A stretch of DNA of 60,564 nt from Ettlia oleoabundans (Eukaryota; Chlorophyta; Chlorophyceae; Chlamydomonadales), in the NCBI GenBank assembly GCA_019693395.1, contig JAAMXP010000947.1, positions 1-60,564 on the forward strand, written 5' to 3'. Made by a program: the position numbers and the translations under genes. Numbering within the stretch: position 1 is the stretch's first letter; the number at the start of each line of letters is the position of its first letter. This document shows, piece after piece, positions 35,949 through 48,124 of the stretch. A model generated the notes under the pieces. That model was not told the origin of the DNA. It saw nothing but the letters and a program-made list of their open reading frames with translations, and did no database searches.

Positions 35949-36512
35949 TGCTGCCGCAGTCTGCCGTGAGGAGCGCTGCCCCGACCTCGGCGCTCCTGCT
36001 GAAGCCTGAGCGCAGAAAAGCAGCGCCCAGAGGGGGGCTGCAGGCGCTGGCAGGACGCGAGAACGATTCAACCTGCGGCGATCAAGAAGCGGGAGGCGTG
36101 CCCACAACACAACACTCTAGCAGCGTACCAGATGGGTGTGCAGGGCAGGGCCAGGGCACGGGAATGCGGAGTTCAAGCAGGACAGCAGGGCATGCTATGC
36201 TGGGCTGCCACATGGGTGCAAACATGCCTCGGCTGGTCGGCGGCCATACAGCGATTGCCCTTCGACATTAACATCACAACGAACTGCACGGCTTTGAGAG
36301 TGGCCAGCAAAACTGCCGACAGCCTGCTCCAGCCTGAGCAACACGCAGCCCCGGCAGCCTCACGCTTGCAGCAACCACCAACTGCCTTGCCCACTGTGTT
36401 CCTATACAATGCCTTTCTGGTCTACATGTTACAGGCGTGCAATACCTTTCAACTCAAAAGGAACCGGCCCTCCATCCAAGGCGCCAACAACGCCAGGCAG
36501 GGCATGTGCGGG
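35949..36512. other. Intergenic, ASF1 to TAF11 (both minus)
   Basis: Contains the ASF1 promoter and the TAF11 3' end. On the minus strand a TGTAA (36433-36429) lies 80 nt past the TAF11 stop. Nothing else is recognisable. Confidence 0.5.
36429..36433 (-). promoter_or_regulatory. Putative TGTAA poly(A) signal of TAF11
   Basis: Minus-strand TGTAA (TTACA on +) 80 nt past the stop. Confidence 0.5.
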
Positions 36513-38183
36513 TCAGAGGAAGGCACGGCGGCGCGACGGCTTCCCCGGCACCTTGTCCTCCTCAATCAGCCGCTGATAGGCGGCATGGATGTGCGATGGC
36601 AGCAGCGGCGTACTCTCCCCTCGCTCTGTAGCCACGGCAATCGCTGCAGGCAGCAAGCTTGTGGTGGGTCAGGAAAATGTTCTTCGTCAGTGGGTCCTAG
36701 ATCGGGCAGTCCATGTGGCAGCTGTCAATCTGTTGGTTTGTAACGGCTGGTGTTTGAAATCCATCTACATGGATAGAAGTGGCACGGTCTGGCTGCCTAT
36801 TGTTGAGCCTATATGGGTGTAGGCAGACGGGTGTGGGCGGCACCATGCCACTCATCCGTTTGAGACCACCCGATGAGTTGATCAATGCCTGGCATGGGCA
36901 TACTGACCGCTGTCCAGAAGGTGCCTGAGGCACCCGGGCAGCAGCTTCAGCATGCCGCCACGCAAACGCCATAGCAACTACCCATGCCCAGTTTGACAGC
37001 ATGCCCTTACCTACCCCAAAGCCCTGCTCTTGACCCACAAGCCGGCGCAACCGCCCTTCTACACCCACTCGCACAGCCAGCTTTGACCCCACCCACCTGT
37101 GGCCACAAGGTCATCCACAAAGCTCTTGGTCACGCTGCTGAGCGCAATCAGCGCCTTGTTGTTGGGCGCACCACCCAGGGTCTTGCTCATCAGCAGCTGC
37201 AAAGGGGAACAGCAGCGTGATTGTGCATGTAGCAGAAACAGCGCCTAGGGTGTGGTGAAACTTGCATGAGTACCAGGTAAGGCGGCAAACCTCGGCCGCC
37301 TGCAAAGGTGTGGCAGCACAGCATATTTGATGCAGGCGATAGCAGCAAAGCAGGCGGCTAGGGCTCCTCACAGGCCGCCACCAGCACTCCCCGCACAGCC
37401 CGGTGCCATGTTGATCAACACGCCCCAGCCGCACCTGTATCCCCTTCCTCAGGCTGGAGCGGCGGAAGGCTGAGTAGCGGTCCAGCTGCTGCTCTGTGAG
37501 AATCTCATTCACTAGCCTGCCGGGCAACCATGCCAGTGCAGACAAAATGGCAGTCAGTATTTGTCTGTTATCTGGCCAGGTAGGGCACCAGCTATCAAGG
37601 GCAGACCGGCATGCTAGTGACGGCACGCCGCACAGAAAGTGTTGCCTGGCTGTGAGCCCTCCCAAGCCGGTGCCTTGCTGTGCAGAAATCTGCCAGGGTT
37701 GGGTCACACAGTTGGTGGGTGACGGCACCTTCAACCAGCACTCCCTAACAGCCCACAAAGCAACCCTCACATGTTGTAGCGCTGATGCTGCTTTGGCGTC
37801 AGCCTGTTCAGGTCTATAAATCCATCGTCTGTGAGCGGCAGCTCTTCGTTCTCCTCCTGCTGCAGCGCGGCGGTGGCCGCAGTGGCGGCCCGCGCAGCGT
37901 CCTGTAGCGCTGCACCCGCTGGCAACTGTGCATCGCCGGGCTGCTGCCGCTGCTCGTCGCCTTCCTGTTGCTGCTGCTGCTGCTGTTTCTGTCGTCGCTC
38001 TTCCTCTTCTGCTGCCTCTAGTTCAGCCTCAAGGGCCAGCTCAAGTTCATCATCCTCGTTCAACATTTCGTCCGATGCCTCAGCAGAGGCGGTGGCGGCG
38101 GCACCACCATCGGGGCCCTGCCTGCCCACAGCCTCCGGGGCAACGGTGAAACCCTCCAAGTCATCGGGCATATCGTCCGCCAT
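36513..38183 (-). CDS. TAF11: TFIID subunit TAF11 (TAFII28)
   Basis: Four exons (38183-37771, 37516-37435, 37196-37097, 36643-36513) give 241 aa. The first 137 residues are acidic and Gln/Ala-rich and start MADDMPDDLEGF. The C-terminal part is the TAFII28 histone fold: LVNEILTEQQLDRYSAFRRS, then LLMSKTLGGAPNNKALIALS, VTKSFVDDLVAT, and PLLPSHIHAAYQRLIEEDKV with a basic end SRRRAF. This matches TAF11's EQ--RYE-FRRS, V-IA--G--K-FVGE and L-P-H--EA-RRL blocks. TAF11 pairs with TAF13 in TFIID near TBP and TFIIA. The frame stays open upstream to an ATG at about 38358, so a longer N-terminus is possible. I chose the MADD start because it gives the typical acidic N-terminus. Confidence 0.93.
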
Positions 38184-38454
38184 GCTGCCCAATGCGCAAA
38201 CAAGACGGGGAGAGACGAGGCCACAGGGTGTGCTGAATAGAGGGTCGACGAGACCCTTGGATGGTGGTGACTTACTGTTGCGATCGAGCACTAAAGTTAT
38301 ATCGCAGAAGTCCCCCAGCCGTTTGTACATGATGCCCCGTTCTCTTCTTGTGTTTTCCACCTGCCGGCTGTTTTCGTTTACTCTGCGCTCTTCTTGTCAG
38401 TGCACGTCAATAACTCAGGTCTGATCCATTGTGGGACAAACCACAGCTTGCAGT
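38184..38454. promoter_or_regulatory. Short divergent promoter region
   Basis: 271 bp between the start codons of TAF11 (-) and the FHA gene (+). Likely one shared promoter region for two transcription-related genes. Confidence 0.55.
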
Positions 38455-40507
38455 ATGGTTGTGCCCACCGATGATCCCCGCCTGCGACGCTGTGGCTTTG
38501 CCAAGCTGTTTGGGGATGGCGGCAAGCTGGACTACATCATCCGCAAGTATGAAGTGCTGCTGGGACGGCATAGCAAGGCCAAGCAGGTTGACGTGCCGCT
38601 GGCTGAGCACAAAGCCGTTTCCCGCGAGCACGCTTACATCCGCTACAACTTTGACAATAGTGAGTAAGTTGCGGATCAGTAAGTTGCGGGTCCTGCTTTG
38701 AGCAGCGGGGCGGGAGAGCTGGGTTGCTGCGTCTATCACCACTGCTCAAGTCCAGCCCGCTTCAGTTGCTGTCTCACTTGTGTTGCCGGGTTCTTGCGCT
38801 CTCCCACCTGCAGAGCAGTTTGAATTAGAGGTGTTGGGCAAGAATGGGGTGAAAATCAATGGAGTTGACTACAAACCAGGCGCCCCCAACGCCGCCGAGC
38901 CCATCCCGCTCACCTCCCAAGCCCACCTCCAAATCGGCGAGGACCTGAAGTTTTACTTCCTGCTGCCCAAGTCGCCTCGGGATGTGGCCACCGCCTCGCG
39001 CAAGCGCAAGCTCGGGTGTGCAGGGCAGACAGGGTGGCAAGTGCCTGTTAGGGGCTTAACACGCCGTAGTCTGGCTTTACAAGGGGGCATGGGTGAGGAC
39101 AAGGACGGGACACGCCAGCACGCTTGTTATTTGAAAGGTTTCACATCAGTTGCATCCTTACCACATCATTACCTCCCTATGTGACTGGCTGCCCGCAGGT
39201 CTCTGGCGCTTCCTCCCCACATGGCCCCCGCCCTAAAGCGCACCACCACCATCTCCTCCCGCCCCGCCTCTGCAGCGGCTGCAGCAAAGGCTGCGCCCCC
39301 GCCAGACGTCATGCAGATGTTCATGCAGGCAGCACAGCCGGCACAGAAGCCACAGCAGCCTGCTGCCCCTGCAGTGCAGCCAACGGTGGCACCGCAGCAG
39401 GCACAGGCCCCCGCTGCCGCACCGCACAGTGTGCAGCAGCAGGCTCCGGAACCCATCCCCGCCGCTGCTCCTGCGGCAGTTCCAGCTGCGCGGCCACAGC
39501 CAGCAGCAGCTGCGCCAGCAGCAGCTGCGCTAGCAGCTGCCCCGGCAAGCACAGGCGGGGTTGCGGTTGGCAACAACGTGAGTTTCACTGCCGTGTTGGT
39601 TTTGCCACCTACGCATCTGTGTCGCTGTCTGCTGCACAATTTGGGGGAGGGAGGGGGGGGTTCACAGCATTTCTCGCATGCTGATTGCATTTGTCCGTCC
39701 CTCCTGACAATAGAGACCATTGATGTCGGCCCCCATTGCGGGCCCTCTGCTATTGCTGCTTGGGTAAATCCCTCCTAAACGGTTCTGCGGCCACGACTGC
39801 TGCAGCCCCATGCCCTGGCTGCCGCACAGCAGCAGGTGCTCAACTCCCTGCTGGCCAACCCAGCGCAGCTGCAGCAACTGCTAGCTGTGTCCCTGCAGCA
39901 GCAGCAGGCACGACAGGCAGCATCTGGCGGGGCCCCTGCTGTGCCTCCAGCTGCAAGTGCACCACCAGCATCGGCTCTGGCCGCCCTCCAGCAGCAGCAG
40001 CAGCTGGCAGCGGCGCTACAGATGAGGCAGGCACAGCAGCTGCAGATGCAGCAGGCTCAGCAGCAGCAGGCAGTGGCGGCCCAGCAGCAGGCCCAACAGC
40101 AGGCTCAGCAGCACCACGCTGCCTTGGTCCAACAGCAGGCTCAGCAGCAGCAGGCTGCCTTGGTTCAGCAGCAGGCCCAGCAGCAGCAGCAGGCTGCCGC
40201 AGCGGCTGCTGCAGCCCAGCAACAGCAGCGACAGCAACAGGTGCAGCAGCCCGCTGTTTCTGGCGCCAGCAGTGCAGCCAGCGCCGCGAGCCGGGCCATG
40301 ATGACTCCCATGCAGCATGCTGCACTGTCTGGCCTGACCCCTCAGCACCAGGCGGCCGCCCTCCACATGATGCAGCAGCAGCAGGCGACAGCCGGAGGGG
40401 CAGGCGCCCAGCAGGCGCCATCTGCGCAGCTCACGCCAGCTCAACTCATGCAGATTTTGCAAGCGCAGCAGCGCATGCAGTCCGGCGCCTTCCCGCCACG
40501 GTCTTGA
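38455..40507 (+). CDS. FHA-domain protein, FHA2-like
   Basis: Four exons (38455-38659, 38814-39015, 39199-39577, 39806-40507) give 495 aa. The FHA domain covers about 15-115: GFAKLFGDGGKLDYIIRKYE, VLLGRHSKAKQVDVPL, VSREHAYIRYNFDN, FELEVLGKNGVKINGVDY, then LQIGEDLKFYFLLP. The phosphothreonine-binding Arg (GRHS), Ser (VSREHA) and Asn (GKNG) are present. The opening GFAKL, the LEVLGKNG block and the FYFLLP end are those of plant FHA2-type transcriptional regulators, related to yeast Fhl1-class FHA proteins. The rest is Ala/Pro/Gln-rich, with long QQQAQQQAQQ stretches that resemble an activation domain. TGTAA lies 97 nt past the stop. Confidence 0.9.
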
Positions 40508-40868
40508 GGCGTTGCCTGAAGCGGTTGCACGTGACACCGCCATCACCCCTACGAGTTCCAATTCCCCTGCTGATGTCAAACAGTCAAGACGCTTGCAAAA
40601 TGTTGTAACTGGCCACATATCAGAGGCCTTCCAGGTATGGGTCATGTTATTGCACAGATTCTTCCCTGTAACAAAGCGGTGATAGCAGCAGAAGGTGACC
40701 ACATTCCGGTCAACTCTTCAGCCGCGGCTGCTGAGTCAGCGGCGGGCCCATTGAGTGGTGGGTTCAACACTCAACGACAATTGCTGGGGCCTTGCCCCAT
40801 TACAAATATATCCAAGCGGGCGCCTGTGTCAAGGCTGAAGCCAGGATGGTGATCGGGTCAAGTGAGCA
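40508..40868. other. Intergenic, FHA gene to TCP11 gene
   Basis: Tandem + strand genes. Contains the FHA poly(A) candidate and the TCP11 promoter; nothing else recognised. Confidence 0.5.
40604..40608 (+). promoter_or_regulatory. Putative TGTAA poly(A) signal of the FHA gene
   Basis: Pentamer 97 nt past the stop codon. Confidence 0.55.
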
Positions 40869-43800
40869 ATGAACCGCCTTCCGGTCTTGGTAGCTCTGGG
40901 CGGGGCTGCTGCAGCGGCTGCAGCATGGAACCTCTATGCCGCCTGGAGGATGCGGCAGTCCGACAAGAAGGCCGGTGGCGGCAGCGATGAAGCGGCGACA
41001 CCCTGCTGCGCCCGTCCTCCTATGAAACAGGCAGCTGCCAGCCGTCTTGCTGCGGAAGCAGCTGGCGGTAATGCCGACGTGATGCCCCAGTCAACTATGC
41101 AGGGGAAACCGGAGCGAGGAACAGCATTGCAGTTGGCAGCTGCAGCGGCTGCAGCAGCGGCAGCGAGGCGGTCCGCCTCCCCGCTGTACCGGGTCACAGC
41201 CAACGAGTTGTTGGTGCACGACTGGCTGCTGAGTGGTCAGGAGGGCGGCGTACCCAGCCTGCCGCACCAGGAGCCCGCCGACGAGTCGCAGGCACCGCCT
41301 CACATGGCAGCTGGCCGGGCGCCGTATATGAAAGCATCTTTCTCGCACCCAGCACCTGAGTTGTTGGGACAGCCCGGCGCAGCAGATTCATTTGCTGCCA
41401 GTGATTTGCCTGATGAGATGGAGCAGCAGCAGCAGCAAGTGGAGGCCGGGCTCCGCTCTGCACTGCGCCAGACAGCGGAGCGCGCTTTCTTCGACGCGCT
41501 GGCTGATGGCTTGCGCCGCGGTCAGGCGCAGCGCCTGGCAGCCCTCCTGCTGGATGCACGCGACCAGCTTGCAGCGCTATGCGGCGCCGGCAGTGGTAGC
41601 GGCGGCAGTAGTGAGGGGCAGGCTCTGTTGGCAGAGCTTTACGAGAAGCTAGACACGGTGGGTGGCTGCCTGCAGGTCATGGGTGGGCAGGACTTGTGAC
41701 GCCATAGCCAGCCGTCGTTGTTTTGCAAGCAGATGCAGACAGTTACTGGCATTAGTATGTTGCTGTTGGCCCTGGTATCGACTCGGATGCTGGTGCACCC
41801 CACCCCACCACGCACGCACGCACGCACGCACACATGCACACACGCACACGCACATGCACACGCACACGCCTGCACCTCTACCTTCATGCCTGCCTGCTTG
41901 CTCTGCCCCCTCATAGTGTGACATCACCAACCTAGCACCGCCTGCCTCCCTGCCTGCTCGCAGGAGTATGTTGGAGCAGCAGCTGCAACAGTACGACCCG
42001 CAGTACTGTGCCCAGGCCTTTGACCTGCTCTGCCACACCATCAGCAGACTGCAGGCACCCGCCAGGCGCCAGCACACGCAGCAGCAGTACGCACAGGTGG
42101 CTGCGCTGTTTGCTGCCGCTGCGGGAGCATCTGGTGGCAGTGAAGCGGGGCCCACAAGCACCAGGGCTCAGGAACTGTCAGCGCCAGCCGCAGGTGGACC
42201 GAGGGCGGGTCCTTCATCTGGGGACACAGCAGCACAAAGCATGGAGGCTCCTGGAGCATCACCACCAGCAGCACCAGCCAAGGTGCCGGAAGTGGAGGAT
42301 TGCGCTGTGCAGCTGCAACTTTCGCATGCTGGTGGGGTGGGCGGCGAGGAGCGTGTGTCAGTCCTGCTGCAACGGGCGCCTGCGGCACCGCCACCGCCGC
42401 CAGCTGTAGGTGCTGCCGCCACTGCTGATGGCGACCTTCCAGAGCTGTGCTGGCAGCTGAAACTGATGCCTGACCCCAGCGGTAGCGGTGACATGGTGGC
42501 CCTGCTGGGCCCATGTGACAGCTCAGCAACAACAGCAGCAGAAGCAGGAGAGGGAGCGGAAGGGGCAGCAGAAGCAGCTGAGGCAGCGGGAGAAGCAGCC
42601 GCAAGGGAGCAAAGGATGCAGACGGGCTCGGAGGCTGACAAGCCCCACCCCACCTCAGCCGCCGTTGTTGATGAGGCCAGTATCACCGCGGTTGTGGCTG
42701 CCGCCCGCTTCATGCTGCACCAGCTGGAGGAGTTAAAGGGAGACGTGGCTAGGGCGCGGCTGGCCATGTTGAAGGGTATGTGTTGGACGTTGCTGGGGTG
42801 GATGGTCTTGGGGGGGACTCAACAGGTGGAGGCAGGGGGCGTGTATGGTATGTTGCGTGCAGTCATTTAACCGGCCTTTGCTCTGGAAGCGCAGTTCGCA
42901 AGTTACTGGCATTGGTAACTTTCACTGAATTCCACGCCAAATCATCTTGCTTCCTCTCCTCCCGGCCCACCCTACCTGCAGAGGCGATTCTGGGGGGCAC
43001 CGGCGGCATTGAATATGAGCGGGCGCGGTATGAACGCGCCCTAGCAGCCGCCAGCAGCAGCAGCATGGAGAATGTTGCCAGCGCAGATGCTGGCGGTGAG
43101 GCTGGTCAGCCCCCCGCTGTGCCTGCTGCCAGCGCTGTGGCGGAGGTGTTCCCAGTCACCCATGCATGGTCGAGGCAAGTGCTGGAGGAGGTGAGCACAG
43201 AAGCAGAGTATTTTGCATGTTAGATTGCACTGCGCTGTGTTTGTGTTCGTCCCCGGCTCGAAGCAAGTTGCTGAACAGTTCAATGAAATACCGCGCCTGC
43301 ATGTTGGCCCAGACATGCTGCTCACACACCCCAAGATATGGCAGTCCTACTTCCTCGCAAATGCCCTAGTAGCAACAGCCGGCACCTCACAGGCTTGCTC
43401 CGTTGCTCTGACCCCTGGAGAGCTAAGCCGCCTCTATGCTGTGCCGCCGCAGGCCCCCCCACCGCCAAGCCTACAGGGCTCCGCCTACTGCCGCGCCTGC
43501 GTGGCCGCTGGCTTGCTGCAGCTGCTGCAGCGTCCGCACGCAGTCAGTGTGGAGGAATGCCCAGGCAAGCGCTGCCACACCGCACTCTCCAGAACACACT
43601 TTCCGGCAGCGTGCGCTTCATGCAGTGCCACCCTCTGTTACTAACCTGCCCTTCAGCCAGGCATTCAGAGGCAAATTGCCACCCGTCCCAACTGGATGCA
43701 CATATCTAACCCTGCTTGCTATCCCGCTGCTGCAGAGGTGCTGCTGCTGGACCTGCGGGCGATAGTGGCGCTGCAAAACGAGCTGCAGCGCCTGTGCCTG

Positions 43801-44967
43801 CTGGCGGCGTCCCTGCTCATAGTGCAGCAGGTGGGTGGGCAGCCGTCTGCTAAGCGTGCACACAGCCAGCAAGACTGTCAGCCGCGTTTGGCCTTCACAT
43901 TGACGCATTTTGATTGCCGCGTTACATAGTTGTGATCTAACAATGCGTCCAGCCCCAGACAGCGTGCCAATGCCGATCCTGGCTACCTGTCCAGCTTCTG
44001 TTACCTTGGTATGCCGCCTTAGCGTTTGCCTGTCCCATGTCTGCAACCCCTGTGCAGATTTTGGCCTCTCGGCGTGCTCTGCCCCCTGCCGGGTCTCCGC
44101 AACATGTGGCGCTGTGCCGGCGCGTGGTGACGCGAATGGCGGCTCTGCTGTCTAATGGCGCGGGCATACAGGTGCGGCCATACCACATGCCTGCTATATG
44201 CTGCTAGCTCCTCCCTGAGAGCTTTCACTTGGTGCCCATAACAGCCGGTGCGTCACAATCCCACCTATGCCGCCATACCCAACATATCTAGTTGTCTCAT
44301 CATCAATGTATTACTCGGTACGCTCGTACTGCAGGGGCTGGTGCTGGAGCTGCACCGGCAGCTGGAGGAGGTGCTGGCACAGCATGGTCAGCAGGAGGCA
44401 GCACGACAGGCACAGCAGGAGCAAACCGCCAGCGAGGTCACAGCAGAGGAACAGCACCAGTCAAAGCAGCAGGATCTGGAGCGGCAGCAGGAAGAGCCAC
44501 GGCAACAGCCAGAGGAGCAGCAGCAGCAGCAGAAGCAGCGGCGGCAGCGAGAAGAACAGGAGGAGGTGGTGCTGGATGTGGCGGTGGTGCGGCGCATGGT
44601 TGAGCGCATCTTCTCCACCGATGACACGGTCTACCAGCGCGTGCAGGCGGGCGTGGTAGCTGCTGCCACCGCCCTGCTCAACAGCGGAGGCGACGTTGCA
44701 CACAGTGACAGCACTGCTTTTCCTACAAGGAGCATCGGTGGCGCGGAGGGGGGCAGTAGGAGATGTGCCGTCGGTGTAGCGCCCTGGCGTCGCGTGCTGC
44801 GGGGCGTCGGGGCCGAGGCGGTGAGTGATGGCGTGTACCGCCTGGCAGCTCGGGTGTACCGCATTGCTGCCGTCAGTACCGCTGTGGCTGAGCCACTGGT
44901 GTATGCGCCGCTGCTGCAGCAGCTGGGGCAGCAGCTGTCCCCCCAACGCCAGCGCCGGCGCCACTGA
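40869..44967 (+). CDS. TCP11-domain protein with N-terminal hydrophobic anchor
   Basis: Seven exons (40869-41695, 41964-42775, 42982-43190, about 43264-43564, 43736-43830, 44058-44171, 44335-44967) keep frame and give about 996 aa. The T-complex 11 pattern is spread over them: LADGLRRGQAQRLAALLLDA, LLAELYEKLDT, FDLLCHTISRLQAPARRQ, MLHQLEELKGDVARARLAML, GGIEYERARYERALA and EVLLLDLRAIVALQNELQRL. The N-terminus, [20 protein letters not shown], is a signal anchor or targeting sequence. Large Ala/Gln/Pro-rich inserts enlarge the protein, and exon 7 has a Gln/Glu coiled coil. Exon 1 could also stop at 41657 (ACG|GTGGGT), but only the donor at 41696 keeps frame. The intron after 43564 has a GC donor. 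Plant and algal TCP11 proteins have no firm biochemical role that I know of. Confidence 0.82.
41811..41868 (+). repeat. (CACG/CA)n microsatellite
   Basis: Mixed ACGC and CA repeat in the first intron of the TCP11 gene. Confidence 0.92.
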
Positions 44968-45357
44968 GCGAGGAAATATTCACCCTAAGGCAGACTGCCA
45001 GCGCAAGGGCACCCACAATTTACACCTTCATCATGTGTTATAAATCGTCCGCACACCCTGCAAACCTGTCTGTTTTTTCAATCCATCCGACTGTCTTTAT
45101 TGCTTGCACCCTGCATTTCCACTGCTCCTTGCACCTCATTACAATCTGCGCTGCCAAAAACTGTTTGTGCAACAGCTAAGCAAACAACTTGCAGCTAAAA
45201 GGAGGCCGGCAGGCAGCAAACAAACAGGCAGGCAGTGCCCATGAGTAGGGCCACACCGGAAGGACTCAATGCTGATGCAAGAACTGGTACAACAAGTGCT
45301 TCTTGACACCAGTGACACCTACATCTGTTTAGCTGGCACAATTTTTGTGTTGCCGTG
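44968..45357. other. Convergent intergenic region
   Basis: 3' ends of the TCP11 gene (+) and zinc-finger gene (-). A minus-strand TGTAA (45143-45139) lies 215 nt past the zinc-finger stop. Confidence 0.5.
45139..45143 (-). promoter_or_regulatory. Putative TGTAA poly(A) signal of the zinc-finger gene
   Basis: TTACA on +; a second copy is at about 45016-45020. Confidence 0.4.
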
Positions 45358-47791
45358 TCAGTCCACCCACTCCAGGTGGACGGCGCAGGGCTGCAGGGGC
45401 GCTGCCAGATCCAGCACCTCCTGCACCACCGCCAGCGGCAGCAGCTGCAGCAGGCTGCAGCGCCCCACACGCGGGTGCAGGCCCAGCAGCACCTGCACCC
45501 GCACAGCCACCGGTGCTGCAGCTGCCGCTGCCTCCAGCTGGGGCATGTAGGCATCCGTGGCTTCTTGCAGGCAGCGAGGCAGCGCCATCTGCAGCGTGCG
45601 TAGCGGCACGCTGCTTTCTAGCAGTCCCCGCAAGGCGGGCAGGGTGTGCTGCCACGCACGCTGCCACAGCTGCTGCAGACGAGCGGCATCCGCTCCGCCA
45701 GTGGGTGGCAGCGTGAGCCTCTGGCTGACAAGGCTGCTGCTGCGCTGCAGGGCGGGTGGCAGCAGCAGCAGCGCGGCAGCCAAACTGGCGTACTGCGAGC
45801 GAGGAGCGTCTGCCGGCTGTTGTGCCACTGCAGGGCAGGAGTTGGGGGGGGCAGCAGGGTGTTGTGACTCAGACAACATACAGGGTGTCACACTGGGTGA
45901 TGAGAGTGCTGGCTTGGGCTGCTGTGCGCAGGTACAAGGCAGCGTCCCAGGCTTGGAGACAAGGCTAACAGACCCGCCACAAACCCGGGTCCACCACAAC
46001 AAAGCCAGAACACAATCACTCATCACTGTGCCGGCTGGCTCACGTGTGATGGATAGCTCAGCCACATTCAGGCGCCCCGCCAGCACCAGGTGTGCTGCTG
46101 CTGCCAGCTCAGCACCGGTGCTGGCGCGTACAGAGGCACTCCCTCCGCTGACCTCCAAATGCAACGTGCCGGCACCATCAGCCGCTGCAGCGACATTCGC
46201 TAATGCCGCCTGCTGGCCCTGCTGCTGCTGCTGCTGCGGCGGCGGCGGCGGCGCCTGCTGCTGCTGTGCCTCGTTATGTTGCTGCCGTGCCCGCTGCGCG
46301 TTCAGCAGGTGTGCAGCCTGATGCAGGCCAGCCGCCAGCTGGCGCTCCTCAAATGCCGCCGCTGCTGCGTTGTACACTGTGGGAGCAGGGCGAGGCAGAT
46401 TTATTGCAAGGGTGTTGACACGCTTCTGCCAATTGTGTTGTGGAGAGAGTGAATCCAGTCAAATCGATGTGGGGCAAGCGACCACCCCGATATAGGTGCT
46501 GCAAAGGGCACGCCGGCACCTGCCCTTGGTCACTCAGTCAATTGTAACCATGAACCGCCCCCCTGCCCCACCACACCTCCATCAACAGCAGACCCACTCA
46601 CTCTGTCCCACTCCAAACATGCTCAGCAGTTGCTTGAGCGCCTCGGTGCGCAGCCGCCGTGCAGCCTGCAGCAACTCTGGTACTGCCTGCTGCATCCCGG
46701 CCCCCCCACCACCGCTTCTGCCAGGCGGCGGCACCAGCCCAAAGTCAGCCGCTGCTTTGCCCACTAGCCGCTGCGCCGCCTCTACCGAGTCTGCGGAGCA
46801 AAGTGCAGCAGATGCCACAAGTTAAGAGACAGAAGGGGCCAATCTGACATGCGCGGACAATGCTCCGGTTGCTTGCTGATATGCTGGCAAGTTAGAAGAC
46901 GCGAGGCAGGGTTTGAAAGTGAAAGTCAAACTGCTGCATGCTGTCAACAGCAATGCACGGTCCTGTGTCTAGCACGTTTGCAAGGATCATTACCAAGGAT
47001 CATTACCAACAGTCCCTTAGGAAGCACTGTCAGCACCCACCACCCACCTGGGGCGCTCTCAAATGACGACAGCACGAGGCGGTTGCGCTCGCCGTGAACT
47101 CGAAGGCTCAGCAGCTGGCGGCGGTGGCGGATCCCCGCAGTGTGCACCTGCGCGAACCACAACCCACGGCCAAGGGTCTGGAAGCTGAGGTGGACTTGAA
47201 CGGGGATTGGGTGTAGGTTAGTAAATAGCATGGCGGTCATGGTAGCAGGGCGGTAGGAGCAGCAGCGGTAGCAGCAGATTCAGTGGCGAAGACATGCATG
47301 CCCCGGTGCAGGTATGATGGCAGCAGGTGTACCTCCCAATCTCCTGCACGCCTAGGGACCCAGACATCGCATGCTTCGCAGTGCGCCACGCGCGCTGTGG
47401 AGCGTGGACCTGGCTGGCTGTAGGTTGCTGAGCTGTCACCCCCGCTGCTCTTAGGGCTTGCGCTACCGACGGAGGCTGACGCAGCACCTGCTCCATTCCT
47501 TTGCTGCCGCAGATGCTGCTGCTGCGGTTCCTGCGCATATTGATGCCACGGGTTTACCGACGCGTCTTGCTGTCTACGATGCTGCTGGTGTTGATGCTGG
47601 CTGGGACGGCGCGCCTTTTTGCCGCCGCCAGCGCTGGCGCCGCCTCGATCATTGCCAGCACTTCTACTGCGTTGGCCGCTTGTGCGCTGGTGCTGCTGCC
47701 TTCCACTATCTCTCCAAGCTCCCTTGGTGGCCACTGTGCCATCCAGCACTGCCGCTGCCCATGCAGAATCTCTGTGGCCAGCCCCCTGCAT
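45358..47791 (-). CDS. U1-type C2H2 zinc-finger protein
   Basis: Five minus-strand exons (47791-47333, 47147-47048, 46790-46602, 46376-46044, 45827-45358) join in frame to 516 aa. Residues about 138-161 form one finger of C-x2-C-x13-H-x5-H spacing: CEACDVWVPRRAGDWE then VHTAGIRHRRQ, the U1/matrin-type finger found in RNA-binding and spliceosomal proteins. An intron falls inside the finger, between DWE and VHT. The helix LLSLRVHGERNRLVLSSFES follows. The rest is Gln/Ala/Leu-rich, with a polyQ/polyP tract (residues about 285-310) and a Leu-rich C-terminus ending HLEWVD. RNA binding is inferred from the finger type; the gene is not otherwise recognised. The N-terminal 135 residues are Gln/Arg/Ser-rich and probably disordered. 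Confidence 0.78.
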
Positions 47792-48124
47792 GTTGGGGCT
47801 GCGTTGTTCAATAGTTAAATTGCCAAAGTGCTCAAGACGTCAGCGACGGAGACTTTGAGACCGATTCAAAACAACAAGTCCGGCGCCAGCAAGGAGTGTC
47901 CACCCAGCTGCCAAGGACGCCCATGTAGCTCGAATGTGTATTTTGCAACAACACAGACCTACTGTATCAATCAAACCTATTGGGCTGTGTATGCGGTTCC
48001 GTCCGCTATCACATTTTGTCCAACCTCACAAACAAGTGTCTATCGGACACCTGTTGTTACACGCTCCGATCATCAGCTAGACTGCACAACAGCGTGTGAT
48101 CAGCGCTCCTGCTGCGGGGGTGAG
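47792..48124. promoter_or_regulatory. Short divergent promoter region
   Basis: 333 bp between the starts of the zinc-finger gene (-) and the inositol kinase gene (+). The inositol-kinase frame stays open upstream without an ATG, so the ATG at 48125 is the first usable one. Confidence 0.5.

Noticed and set aside
38184..38360. In-frame N-terminal extension of TAF11 (MENTRRERG)
   Set aside because: Would consume the divergent promoter; the MADD start gives the typical acidic TAF11 N-terminus. Kept only as an alternative.
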